Translations under genes and position numbers: made by a program
Notes under the pieces: model-generated
Told to the model about the DNA's origin: nothing
Databases searched by the model: none
The model's input: only the letters and a program-made list of their open reading frames with translations
Part shown: one piece after another, positions 1-9,324 of the stretch
How the letters are laid out: every line of letters starts with the position of its first letter
How positions within the stretch are numbered: the stretch's first letter is position 1
DNA from: Plecoglossus altivelis
Lineage: Eukaryota > Chordata > Actinopteri > Osmeriformes > Plecoglossidae
Length of the DNA stretch: 64,000 bases
Reading direction: 5' to 3'
NCBI GenBank assembly: GCA_036571765.1
Contig: BROE01000022.1
Span: 3,635,000-3,698,999 of the forward strand

Positions 1-606
1 CATGCACATGCATAAATACATGGCACACAAACTCAGTTGTGGGACACAAGCGCACACAAGATAAAAGTAATGGGCACTGAAAGTATCCAATTTCCTTTTT
101 TTCTAACAATATTCCAATGTTGTTACATTAGCTATCTTCGCTATTCATTTCCCTGACATGCTCTATGAAGCGCTCAATTCACCTGCCACAGTGAGAGGAG
201 TTCACAAATGAGACAGCAAAAGAGGCGTGAGGTTACGAGACCATTACTAGGCGACAGAAACGAGAGATTGACAAACGGCTGTGAAAGCACATACTTGTTC
301 CCGTCTCTCTCAGCCTGCAGGTGATGTGTGTGAGAGTGTGTGAAATTAAGACACAGTTTCCAGAGTCAGATGGAGAACAGAAGACCTCTGGCTGCCTCCG
401 GTGATGATGGCATCCATTCGCAATAGAGAGAGGGATAGGGAGGTGGAGGGGTTGGATGCTGCGGTGGGTTATTACTGCCCTTCGGTTAGCCCTCCCCCAT
501 GATTTACTTTCACAGGAATCTCCAATACCACCAGCAGTGCTAGAGTTCCATTTATCTCTCAATCAAGGAACAATCAATCCAACAGTCATGCAGACATAAC
601 TTCTTT

Positions 607-732
607 ACTCTGCACATGTGCTCTTCATCTCATTCCTTCTGCACACGCACACTTCATCTCATTCCCTCTGCACACGCACTCTTCATCTCATTCCCTCTGC
701 ACACGCACTCTTCATCTCATTCCCTCTGCACA
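607..732. repeat. 29-bp tandem repeat, about 4 copies
   Basis: The motif TCTGCACACGCACTCTTCAT recurs at a strict 29-bp spacing (starts near 609, 638, 667, 696 and a partial copy at 725). It lies within the adarb1 intron and has no coding sense. Confidence 0.9.
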
Positions 733-1519
733 TTTAGACAAGTACCTGTTCCCTATATGGACAAAATGCCAATGGAGGTGAGGTAATTATATTCTAAATG
801 TCTGACAATCAGTTGCTCTTTAGAAGACTGCTGTTAAGAGGGAAATCTTCACATGAGGATGTAGAGCTAGTGCGAGAGAAGGAGGGAGGGTATTGAACTT
901 GTACCAGAAAAAGAGGGAGGTGCGAGCAGAACTTACAATATGGCACCACAGGGAGGGGATGGAAATCAGGAGGTAACATACAAGTAACATTTACTTAGCA
1001 CATACGAGTTTGGTGCTCATCCATTATAATGGCCAATAAAAGATTTTATGAAAAGATACTTGAAAATTTGACATGATTGAGGTAAAGTTATTTTAATGAT
1101 GATGAATCCATTATGTGATGCCCTGCTGTACTTAACTGACATGCCTGGTTACACAAAGGTTAAACACAATGGTTTTACAAATTGTATGACATTGCACGAT
1201 GACAGGAAAACAGTGAGAGAGGAGCTAAAGAGACAGAGAGTTATGGTGCTCTGCGGCCATATGTCAGGAAGGAGGGGATGGCTTTGCCTTGAGTGTGAAC
1301 ACAAAACAAGGCTGCTTGCCAGCATGCCTGAGTGTGAGAAGCCATCATTCAGCTGTTCATGGCACTGCCTGAATAAAATCATGAGAATACATTTGACCTG
1401 TATGAACAAAATCTAGTGGAGGAATAGTGATCAAAATAATTAGTTCCTTTGAAGATGAGGCTGAATGGAGTGTTTTCAAAGTAATATTACTCAGTAATAC
1501 ATTGCCAGGTTATAATGAG

Positions 1520-1840
1520 GACAGAGCAGCTTAGTGCATTATAGAAGATGGCAGAGCAGCTTAGTGTAGTATAGAAGATGGCAGAGCAGTGTTGAGCAGT
1601 ATAGAAGATGGCAGAGCAGCTTAGTGCAGTATAGAAGATGGCAGAGCAGCTTAGTGCAGTATAGAAGATGGCAGAGCAGTGTTGAGCAGTATAGAGCTAC
1701 ATTGAACAGCACAGAACTGTATTGTCCAGTATAGCACAGTATACAGAATGATAGAGCACCACAAATAACAATAGAGCAGTATAGAGGAGGTCAGAGCAGC
1801 ATGGAGCAGTATAGAGCCAGACAGAGCAGTTTGGAGCAGC
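1520..1840. repeat. 30-bp minisatellite, decaying toward a splice donor
   Basis: About six units of 30 bp built on AGTATAGAAGATGGCAGAGC run from 1520 to about 1700. Degenerate copies (TATAGAGC, GGAGCAG and CAGAGCAG motifs) continue to about 1840, only a few bases from the donor site of the exon at 1848-2016. It is intronic with respect to adarb1. Confidence 0.88.
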
Positions 1841-1847
1841 AAGTTAC

Positions 1848-2016
1848 CGTGCAATCTTGTCGCTGCAGGACATGGTGAGCAGCCTCTCCCCCTGTAGCAC
1901 CCCGTCCCATGTCTGGAGGGTATTGCTCGAGCGCACAGGGATGGTGCCCTCTCCAGACTCAATCTTGGTACGCAGCTGCCCCCTGGCTTTACGGTTGGGA
2001 TGCCGGTCCCCTTGAT
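1848..2016 (-). CDS. adarb1: adarb1 coding exon 6 (deaminase domain, third zinc ligand)
   Basis: This 169-base exon has acceptor CTCCCAG just above 2016 and donor GTAACT just below 1848. It encodes DQGDRHPNRKARGQLRTKIE and continues through GEGTIPV, TWDGVLQGERLL and MSCSDKIAR. It holds the base-flipping Glu and the third zinc-binding Cys. It ends two bases into the Arg codon, so the next exon, outside the window, must begin in that phase. Confidence 0.95.
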
Positions 2017-5000
2017 CTGGGAGTGTAGAACATATGAGCAGATGCCATTACAAGGATACAGGAGATTGTATTCTTTGAGGAATTGATGCAGTATAATCTG
2101 AACTAAAAAGCCCTAGATCATTAAGGAGTATGGGACTTCTCGAGACACCGAGACGTGTGATTTTTCTAGGGTCATTCATCCCTACAACAGAGGAACACAA
2201 CTGTGCACAGAACCCACACTGGGATGTCTTGTTGGAATAACCTTCTCCACAATATTGGATTTCACATGAGGGAAGAAGATGAGAAGTGTTTTTCTTTCTG
2301 TTTTTGCCAGATGTTTAATCACAGCAGTACTAACATGTAGTGTAAGGTATACACAACTACATAGAAAGAGTTTGATTTTCATTGTGGAAGAATAGGGGTA
2401 TGTGTTTGAGGAAGAGTGTGTGTGTGTCTGTTTGAGAAAGTGTGCTTGTGTGTGTGTACCTTCCATGCCAGCCTCATGCGGTGAGAAGATTCTGGCATCT
2501 CCACAAGGTGAAGTGCTGATGTAGAGATGGAACTGAACATTGTCTTTTAACCGGTAACCTCTCTTCTCACACCGTATAAAGATGGACTTGTGATGATCTT
2601 CCTTGTTGTTGCTAGGGGAAGGAGGGAAACCAAATATTTCACCAATGGAAGCTCATGACAAGAGACCATTAGCATTTTATATTTTATACACCACGTTATG
2701 CAGTTTCCTACATTGTATGCTCACAAAAACAGTATTGTTGAATAACACTATGAATTTTAACAAATATATAATTGTTATATTACAGTAATAATAGTTTAAA
2801 TACACCTGTATACTACAATACATGGAAGACAAGGATATTTAGGGCAGCCCCCCTCCATGTGGATGACTCAACAGTACGATGTCGGTTTCATCCATACCCA
2901 CAGTCCCTGTGTCTGGCCTGACCTGAGGAAGAACTCCAATTGTGTGTAGAGGTAGCGGATGAGCGATCGGCGGGCAATGATCTCGGCATGGCAGTCGTTG
3001 AGCGCCAGGCCGCGGTCACTCATGTACTCGCCGTTGATGCACTTTGTCCCGGTGGAGACGCATATGACCTGAGCCTCTTTGACATCTGTGCCTGGGGGAT
3101 GGGGGGGCGTGTTTAACCCTTGTGCTGCCTTAGGGTTGTTGTGATTCACATTTTGTACCACAACAGTGGGTCACAGTGACCCGAAGGCAGCACAAAGATT
3201 ATACAGCACGTCTGCACACTCAAACAGATGTTGTGTAAAGCTCCAAAGGGTAAACTCTTAAGACTAGTAAGGACACTTAAGAAGTACTGAGGTACTGAGT
3301 GTAGTTCAGCTGAGAGTGAGATACTGATTACAGTGCCATGTTAAGTTTAGAGAGAAGCTAATTTCCAGTGGCTAAGCATACCTGTTGTCATGACAACCCC
3401 CGCCAGGACTTTTCGGCGTGCGTGGGGGGAGGTAAAGTTGTCGGTCAGCTCGCTGAACTTATCCACCACCAGACGAGAGACAGCATCTGCCAAAACCTGG
3501 CCAGCACACGTATGCAGCAAACACACTCAGGACTCCAAATCATAAGACACATTGAAACATTCAAACCCCAACACGCAGCCTGTCATGTTGCTGAGTGCTA
3601 CGGATGGAATATGCTCAGTGCAGCGCTGTAACTGTCACAAGGCTCACATTATAAGTTGGAAGAAAAGAAACAAGAATTTCAAAAACTCTACACAAATCTG
3701 GGTTGAGACTCTGAGGTATTTGAGGAGATATTTTTGGCATTCCCTCAAATCTTTTAGTATCACTGTCTGTGAAAACAACTCTCAAGCAATGAAGTTCTAG
3801 GTGCCTTATTTAATATTTCATGCAAATACTGGATATTTAGTGAAAGTACTATGAAGGAACCGCAAAACCTTTTTACAAGTTTTTTTTGACTTAAAAGCTG
3901 TCTTCACTGTCTCTTATCCAATGCTAATATAATTGTTACACTGAAGGTTAGGATTGGTAAGGGTTTATAATGGTTACAGCGTGGGTTAGGGTTAGTGATG
4001 GTTTATAATGGTTACAGTGAGATATATATCTATATATATAGATATATAGATATATATAAGCTAAACATAAAGTAAACATATAAAACTGTAATGCTCTGTG
4101 TTAGGTAAACATGTAAAGACTTTGTTGCTTAATGTTTGTGTTAAATTGAAATGCTCATGACTCGTGTTTCCGATTTTCTTATTAGCCTCGTCCAGATGGA
4201 GGAGTTTCAAGAACACAGCTGAAGGTACATTTATATAATATCAATAGACAGACAATTTATGAAGCTATTAGTGGGTGCAGTATCGTTGACGTGAGTTGCC
4301 CGGTGACGATTGAGACTGATAACCGAGCAAATAATTATTAAATTGACAAATAAAATAAAAGGGAATGGATGTCAGGAGGCAGTTGGAGCTGGTGAAAGTT
4401 TCACAGCTTCTCATTCCGGGCTGCGCTCTCTCTGTCCACACACACTGGCATCTTTAACAGTGACATATTCTGCAGTGTCTAATGTAGGACATCTTCCCAG
4501 AACCCCCCACCTCTACTCAAATGAATCCGAGCTTTATCGACAGCCTGGGAAAAGTGCAAGTGATTACCAGTGAAGCTTTTGGAACCTTGTTGGGGACAGG
4601 AGCAAGCTTGTGTGCAGTATAACTCTAACACCCTGGTCAACTTTGACCACTTCAGATACCAAAACTAAAAGGACACAAAATAATCCCCTTCTAAAAATCA
4701 GAGCATAGTTTTTTGAAACTATGTGCTGCTCAAATGTCACAAATGTAAAAAGCACTATTTACAAGTGAAAGGTAGAAGATCACCTGCGCATCTCATACTA
4801 TTAAAATTCCTGTAGCAGATCAACAATCCACATACTTGAGAATTCAATTGAAATGTTGATTTAATCAGATTGTCTTCAAGATTAATTTAATCTTAATTTT
4901 CAATTGATGTTTTACATGATGTGTTGACTGATTTCTACATGTGAAAGTCACATGTATTGCAAATGTGGCAGGTACTCAAGTAGTGTAAGGTTATTGATAC

Positions 5001-8000
5001 GAAAGTTAATCAAAAGATTTAAAGGATGCGTAAAAATAGGTGACAAAGATATGCTCATTTGAAAGTTGGTACACCTTAAATAAACTAGCAGAGAAAAATA
5101 CAGAAAAGAAACCCTGAAGAAGACCAGCCTTAAAAAACGACTTTGCTGACAGAGTAGGAGTTATATTGAGAGACTTCAAAATGTTACATTTAGGTTATCT
5201 TCAAAAAAAGTTAAGTAAAAGGAAAGCAGCTGGAGGAGGGGGGGATTACCTGAGGCAGGTGTAGCTGCAGCCCCTCTCTGGGGATGGGCTGGCGGGAGGG
5301 GGTCTGGTCTAGCTGCATGTTGAAGAGGGCTGACAGGGCGGCCTGGGCTGCTCGGGCCTTGGCCAGCTTCTTGTTGCGCCCTGAGCCTTCAAATGTTTGT
5401 GTGTCCACCGTCACAGACATGACAAAGTTCTTGGCATGGCTTTCGCCACTTTCGGACACAAAGTCATACTTTAGGCCAGGCCGGAGCTCATTGAGGATCA
5501 TGACGGGGTTCTTGCCGCTGGAAGGGGAGCTGAAGGAGGATGGGGGGGGCAAGGGGGCTTGGACCAGGTTGCTGCCTGGTGGCACAGGGAGGGGGAACTC
5601 CCCAAGGGAAGGGAAGGGGTTGCTGCCGTTGGAGCCAAGGTAGAAGGAGTCCTCTGGAACAGCTGGCGTCTCAAACCCGTTGAAAAGCATGTCTGGAAAG
5701 TCAGCTTGGTCAGACGTGAAGTCAGTGTTGACTGTCAGAGTTCGACCCATGGCCAGGTGTGCCTCTGAGGCGTTAGGGAACTGAACAAAGGAACGCAGTG
5801 CCTTCTCGGCTGCATTGAGCTTTGCCTTCTTCTTGGTTGGGCCGGTGCCTTCAAACAGCTGTCCATTTACCTCGACGGTCATGACAAACACAGGGGCATG
5901 GACCGGCCCAGTCTGAGACAGGAGCTTGTACTGTAGTCCTGGTTTGATCTCATTGAGTTGCATGAGAGCATTCTTGGGCAAGACCGGCCCTGGGGTTTTC
6001 TTCCGCTTCTTAGGTCGGAACTTGGAGTGGGCATGGCCGTTGTTGCCCTCCTCCAGGGGTCGCTTCCTGCCCCCCCCACTGCCGTTAGGTAGCTGCTCAG
6101 CTCCAGCGGCCCCCTCTTTGGAGGACACGTTGTCCACATTGCGATTTTCCTTGACGTCAGTGCTGCTCGAACCTGCGGTGCCCAGAAAGAGTAACTTACA
6201 ACGCCTTCGTTGCAGGACCTTGTAAATGTAAAATTTATAGATTCCTTTATCACTCTTTGGAACTGAGCCAGTGATGTGTGTTCCTTTTATTAATGCTGCT
6301 CGTTTGTTAATGATGATAAGGATTATCCAAGATTGATCAATCCTCCTTAAATGTAAATATAAACACAATTGCATACATGTTATAGCTGTTGTTGGGGCAG
6401 ATTATATACATTTGTATCATTGTCTGTATGCATTTGAATATCTAGTAGTGGGAAACTATGTACAGGCCAGTGTAACTAAAGTGCTTATTTGTGCTTTTAA
6501 ATTAACTTAAAATGTGAGTCAACAAAGGGTAGAGTGGGGAAATAAAGATGCATAATAAAGATGCAGAGTTGAGAAAGGGTTTCAGCATCTAAAGGACTCA
6601 CAAACACGCACATACAAACATGCATCCAAATACACATCTAGCAATCTTCCCTTTGCTGTTAGTTTTAATGGTGGTGTCTAGTTACTCACAAGTTTGACCA
6701 TAATCATAATTGCTTAATTGATGTTCTGTAATGTAAAAAAATGAACACACATCACCAAGTCCTGTTGGCAAAGTGGTTGGAATTTTGGCAAAATTTTCAT
6801 TTATAACATCCTTCAGCAAAGGCTTGATAGGTTACTCCTTGCGGTACTTAGGGGGAAAGAGAATCCGCAGTGCAAATATAATATTTCTGAAGAGGATGGA
6901 AGGAGGCTAGAGGGCAGGGAGGAGTGCAGGAGGAATCTCAGCAGCAGGCAAGTGGTAAAGAAGAGAATAAGAGGCACATTCCAACAGACAGCCTGTACAA
7001 TGTGCTCATATTAGTGATCTGGTTGGGAGGGACTGTTGTAGACCCCTTTATTTGGAAAGGACACCCCAGAAATTACACTCCAAACACTTCTAAACACTTT
7101 TCTACACAGAAATCTAAGCAAAAAATAAACACTCTTCACGCAACGTTAATGATCTTCCAAAGACCTTTTGGCTTCCTGACAGCAGAAGCTTTAAGGACTT
7201 CACAACCAAGTCTGTTCGAAACTACAGACACACATTTTTATTTTTATGAGGTTCCAAATTCTACATAAACAGAACTCATCCTAAGTCTGTTCATTACACG
7301 TGGTGCCAGAGGGAAAGGGTTGAGTACACACCCAGAGGACTTCTTGATATGACAGCATCACAGATACAAACAGCATAGGGATTTATAGAACAAAAGTGAA
7401 TTTGTGCACAAGCCAAGTGGGGGAGAGGGGTTCCTCTACAATCAAAGGAGAGAACAAGGAATTAAAATCCTGGAGTATCACTGAAGTGGCTTTAGCCCTG
7501 AGTAGAAAGAATGACAAATTAAATATAACGTCATAGTATATGTCACAGAGTAAGAGTTTTGAGAGTGTCTGGAGGAAACACAGTCAATGGTTGGAGACTT
7601 GCTCGTTAGAGGGGACAATTGAGTTAAGAGAATTATTCAAACTGAAAAAAGGCTTCATATTTTGCCATGACCTCATTGTAAGAGTTTCATAGCCAGTAAG
7701 TAGAGAAGTGCCATGGTGGCAGGTAGCTAGTTGGGAGGCGATTAAGTCATTTAGTAGACACAGTAACTGTCCCCCTATTATGCATTGGGTTATGGTTCAA
7801 CACAAGCATGCTGCGATTTTTATGTTTGTCAATTGGTTCAGAGCCTTATACTCTATTTTAGGTTTTCATAGGCAACTTACAAACAAAGAAATGAAACACA
7901 TGCAGAAATATAGACACATATCACGCATAAGTATGTGTTTTTAAGGCACAGCTGTAATACTGGCTAAAAGTACAAAGATTGGTTTGAAAACGTGTGCCAT

Positions 8001-8191
8001 TCCAGCCATTCCAGTCTTCATAATAAACTGGTCGTCTGTATACAACTGTTTGAGTTGTTAGCTTGCTTTTAAGTTGGTGACATCACAGCGTCAGGACATG
8101 GTTAGATAGAGGGAGACAAACACAGGTGAGGTTCTACATAGAGACCGACAGCTGTTCACTCACTCATGTTCTCTTCCTCATCCACATCCAT
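1848..8191 (-). CDS. adarb1: ADAR2 double-stranded-RNA-specific adenosine deaminase, 3' end outside window (six exons joined)
   Basis: The gene encodes ADAR2, which converts adenosine to inosine in double-stranded RNA in the nucleus. Coding segments in transcript order are 8191-8164, 6172-5250, 3496-3382, 3091-2923, 2611-2460 and 2016-1848. All introns are GT-AG and the phases join to 518 full codons plus two bases. Visible parts are an acidic N-terminus (MDVDEEENM), a basic nuclear localisation region at about residues 45-68 (RKRP, KKRKK), dsRBD1 at about 77-143, dsRBD2 at about 231-297 and the first part of the deaminase domain from about 318. The zinc and catalytic motif CHAE puts His390 and Glu392; Cys448 (SPCGD) and Cys513 (SCSD) are the other zinc ligands. 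Glu485 in GEGTIP matches the mammalian base-flipping Glu488. About 180 C-terminal residues are missing because the window ends. It is ADAR2 rather than ADAR3, since the Arg-rich N-terminal domain is absent. Whether it is the fish 'a' or 'b' copy is undecided. Confidence 0.96.
2017..2459 (-). other. adarb1: adarb1 intron between coding exons 5 and 6
   Basis: This 443-base intron has donor GTACAC at 2459 and acceptor CAG at 2019-2017. It carries a short CA/TG-rich run near 2410-2458 directly after the donor. Nothing else is recognised. Confidence 0.85.
2460..2611 (-). CDS. adarb1: adarb1 coding exon 5 (deaminase domain, second zinc ligand)
   Basis: This 152-base exon encodes NNKEDHHKSIF, then GYRLKDNVQFHLYISTSPCG and DARIFSPHEAGME. 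Acceptor CTAG lies at 2613-2612 and donor GTACAC begins at 2459. The SPCGD motif contains the second zinc-binding Cys (residue 448). The C-terminal HEAGME stretch differs from the mammalian protein (HEPILEEPA), a known variable loop in the family. Confidence 0.95.
2612..2922 (-). other. adarb1: adarb1 intron between coding exons 4 and 5
   Basis: This 311-base AT-rich intron runs from donor GTCAGG at 2922 to an acceptor ending CTAG at 2612. No repeat or RNA element is evident. Confidence 0.85.
2923..3091 (-). CDS. adarb1: adarb1 coding exon 4 (catalytic HAE motif)
   Basis: This 169-base exon encodes TDVKEAQVICVSTGTKCING, then EYMSDRGLALNDCHAEII and RRSLIRYLYTQLEFFL. NDCHAEII contains zinc-binding His390 and catalytic Glu392. 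The following Arg-Arg pair (396-397) matches residues that in mammalian ADAR2 contact the buried inositol hexakisphosphate. Acceptor CCCCCAG precedes 3091 and donor GTCAGG follows 2923. Confidence 0.97.
3092..3381 (-). other. adarb1: adarb1 intron between coding exons 3 and 4
   Basis: This 290-base intron has donor GTATGC at 3381 and acceptor CCCCCAG. Its 3' part holds a strongly folding inverted repeat (3118-3197), listed separately. Confidence 0.87.
3118..3197. repeat. Intronic foldback element in adarb1
   Basis: Arms 3118-3136 and 3179-3197 match as inverted repeats at 17 of 19 positions (core TTGTGCTGCCTT). The right arm overlaps a perfect inverted repeat GGGTCAC-A-GTGACCC at 3168-3182, and inner GTTGTG and CACAAC segments can extend the stem. 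The composition resembles short palindromic elements common in fish genomes. The family name is not certain. Confidence 0.75.
3382..3496 (-). CDS. adarb1: adarb1 coding exon 3 (start of deaminase domain)
   Basis: This 115-base exon encodes VLADAVSRLVVDKFSELTDN, then FTSPHARRKVLAGVVMTT. Acceptor GGCCAG lies just above 3496 and donor GTATGC just below 3382. It starts in phase 0 after the LHLPQ end of the dsRBD exon and ends one base into a Gly codon completed by the next exon. Confidence 0.95.
3497..5249 (-). other. adarb1: adarb1 intron between coding exons 2 and 3
   Basis: This 1753-base AT-rich intron runs from donor GTAATC at 5249 to acceptor CAG at 3497. It includes a short duplicated segment (TTTATAATGGTTACAG near 3964 and 4011), a telomere-like GGGTTAGGGTTAG at 3983 and an AT palindrome at 4023-4048. 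The small open frames in it are not recognised. Confidence 0.85.
4023..4048. repeat. Perfect 26-bp AT-rich palindrome
   Basis: The segment, built of TATATATC and GATATATA halves around a TA core, is identical to its own reverse complement from 4023 to 4048. It is most simply an (AT)n microsatellite with interspersed C and G, and it lies in an adarb1 intron. Confidence 0.85.
5250..6172 (-). CDS. adarb1: adarb1 coding exon 2 (nuclear localisation region and both dsRBDs)
   Basis: This 923-base exon encodes most of the N-terminal half. In order it gives SSSTDVKENRNVDN, the basic region with KKRKKTPGPVLPKN, dsRBD1 (NALMQLNEIKPGLQY to GPTKKKAKLNAAEKAL), a linker containing SEAHLAMGRTLTVNTDF, a Pro/Ser-rich stretch, and dsRBD2 (NPVMILNELRPGLKY to GRNKKLAKARAAQAAL). 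It ends SRQPIPREGLQLHLPQ. The KKKAK and KKLAK motifs are the RNA-backbone-binding lysine clusters of the dsRBD fold. The acceptor is CACCGCAG ending at 6173 and the donor is GTAATC from 5249. The frame stays open far upstream into the intron, which is not coding: the true join is to the start exon at 8164. Confidence 0.97.
6173..8163 (-). other. adarb1: adarb1 intron between start exon and dsRBD exon
   Basis: This 1991-base intron runs from donor GTGAGT at 8163 to acceptor GCAG at 6173. It is AT-rich with no clear transposon. In mammals the matching intron carries the ADAR2 self-editing site that creates an alternative acceptor 47 bases upstream of this exon. An AAG at 6221-6219 lies at nearly the same distance here. 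Confidence 0.85.
6219..6220 (-). promoter_or_regulatory. adarb1: Possible alternative 3' splice site 46 bases upstream of dsRBD exon
   Basis: Read on the minus strand, the sequence ACAAG followed by GTCCTGC gives a genomic AG that would add 46 bases (6218-6173) to the dsRBD exon and shift the frame. The pyrimidine tract in front of it is weak. The resemblance to the mammalian self-editing acceptor at 47 bases may be coincidence. Confidence 0.2.
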
Positions 8192-8238
8192 GGTGAACAG
8201 TTTTGGCTGGCAGGAGGGATGGCCAGCGCCCACACCAC
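8164..8238 (-). CDS. adarb1: adarb1 start exon (28 coding bases plus 5' UTR)
   Basis: The ATG is at 8191-8189 and the exon encodes MDVDEEENM plus the first base of a Ser codon, then splices at a consensus donor GTGAGT. The join A|GT restores Ser-Ser-Ser-Ser-Thr-Asp-Val, exactly the N-terminal pattern of vertebrate ADAR2. Upstream bases to about 8238 are probable 5' UTR, since TTCCCAG at 8245-8239 is a plausible acceptor. A second AG near 8211 is possible. Coding bases are 8191-8164 only. Confidence 0.9.
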   Translation of the reverse strand: MVWALAIPPASQNCSPWMWMRKRT

Positions 8239-9293
8239 CTGGGAAGCACAGAGTCATCACTCAAACACTGTCTTTAGGACACACCAGATGGGTTGGTCTG
8301 TATGTGCACAAATACACACATAAGAAAAGTGTGGTAACAAACATTATTCATTTAGTACACACACAGAATATATGGGAGTTCAAGCTATAAGTATCCCAGG
8401 CATGGGTGCACACAAGCACATACTTGAGGCAATCACAGTGCCAGAGTAAGTGTATAAATATTCAGAGGTGGAAACTAATCTTTGCCAGAGAGGGGTCTTT
8501 GCTGACAGGCAGTTATAGCGAGAGCGGTCTATTGTGACTTTAATATTTCTCCGATTAGACCTCATTTTCAGCTGGCTGCTGGGAAATACACAGCTATTGA
8601 CATGGACAGGCCTTTTAGTCCTTGGCAACACACACACACACTATGGTGGAGAATGCACTACCACGCTATGCTGAATGATGAATACAGAATGAATAAATGT
8701 AAAATGTAGGCAAATTCCCACTCATGACACACACAGCTAGGTCCATAAACTATAAATTATTTAAGGTGGAAAACAAAAAGGATGTTTGTGAACTGAATCT
8801 ACGGTTGTTTTTTATGTAACTGCAGACAGTCTGACATTACCATCAGATGAGGAGACTCAATCTACTACACTCCCTGAATAATACAGGACATATCAGTTTC
8901 TCTTTCATAATGAAGAGTTTTTTGGAAAAGGAGAAGAGGAAGGCTGAGTTGATGAAGCAGAAAGGAAGAGATGAGAGGAGACAGTGTGTGAGAGAAAGCG
9001 AGAGAGAGAAGAGAGTGTGCAAGAGAGAAAGAAAGATGTCATACTTGTGATCCTTAGCAGATTGTGCTGATTTCAGCTCTCTGCATGTGTCCCAACATAC
9101 CATTCCTCATGGCAGACACTTTCTTAAGCTAAACTAAATGGCCTAATTAATCTAGGCTAATGGTGGGCGACGGCAAATATGATAGCACAATTATCACCCT
9201 ATTAAAGATTCATATTCAATCCTATAATTGAAAATGAAAAAGTGGGGGTGGGGTTCGAAGTAGGCCTTTAGACCAGGAGGGGGTGGGGGGGTT

Positions 9294-9324
9294 AGACCTG
9301 TACGTCTGCCAGACGTACAGGTCT
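9294..9324. repeat. Perfect inverted repeat, 15-bp arms, 1-base spacer
   Basis: The left arm AGACCTGTACGTCTG (9294-9308) and right arm CAGACGTACAGGTCT (9310-9324) are exact reverse complements around a single C. A G-rich tract lies just to the left (9272-9290). It could be the remnant of a palindromic transposon end or a spontaneous inverted duplication. Confidence 0.9.

Larger units (their letters stand above)
1..1847 (-). other. adarb1: Intron of adarb1 (partial, cut by window edge)
   Basis: This is the intron after the last adarb1 exon seen. The next exon, expected to begin with a Trp-Asn-Val-Val-Gly-type segment after the MSCSDKIAR motif, is not present on the minus strand of this stretch, so it lies beyond the left edge. 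The intron holds two tandem arrays (607-732 and 1520-1840). The open frames at 233-562, 1096-1416 and 1651-1962 have no recognisable protein content. Confidence 0.8.

Noticed and set aside
5211..6374. Single 387-residue open frame taken as an entire protein
   Set aside because: Only 5250-6172 is exon. Both ends run into introns with clear splice sites, and the N-terminal residues before SSSTDVKEN have no ADAR similarity.
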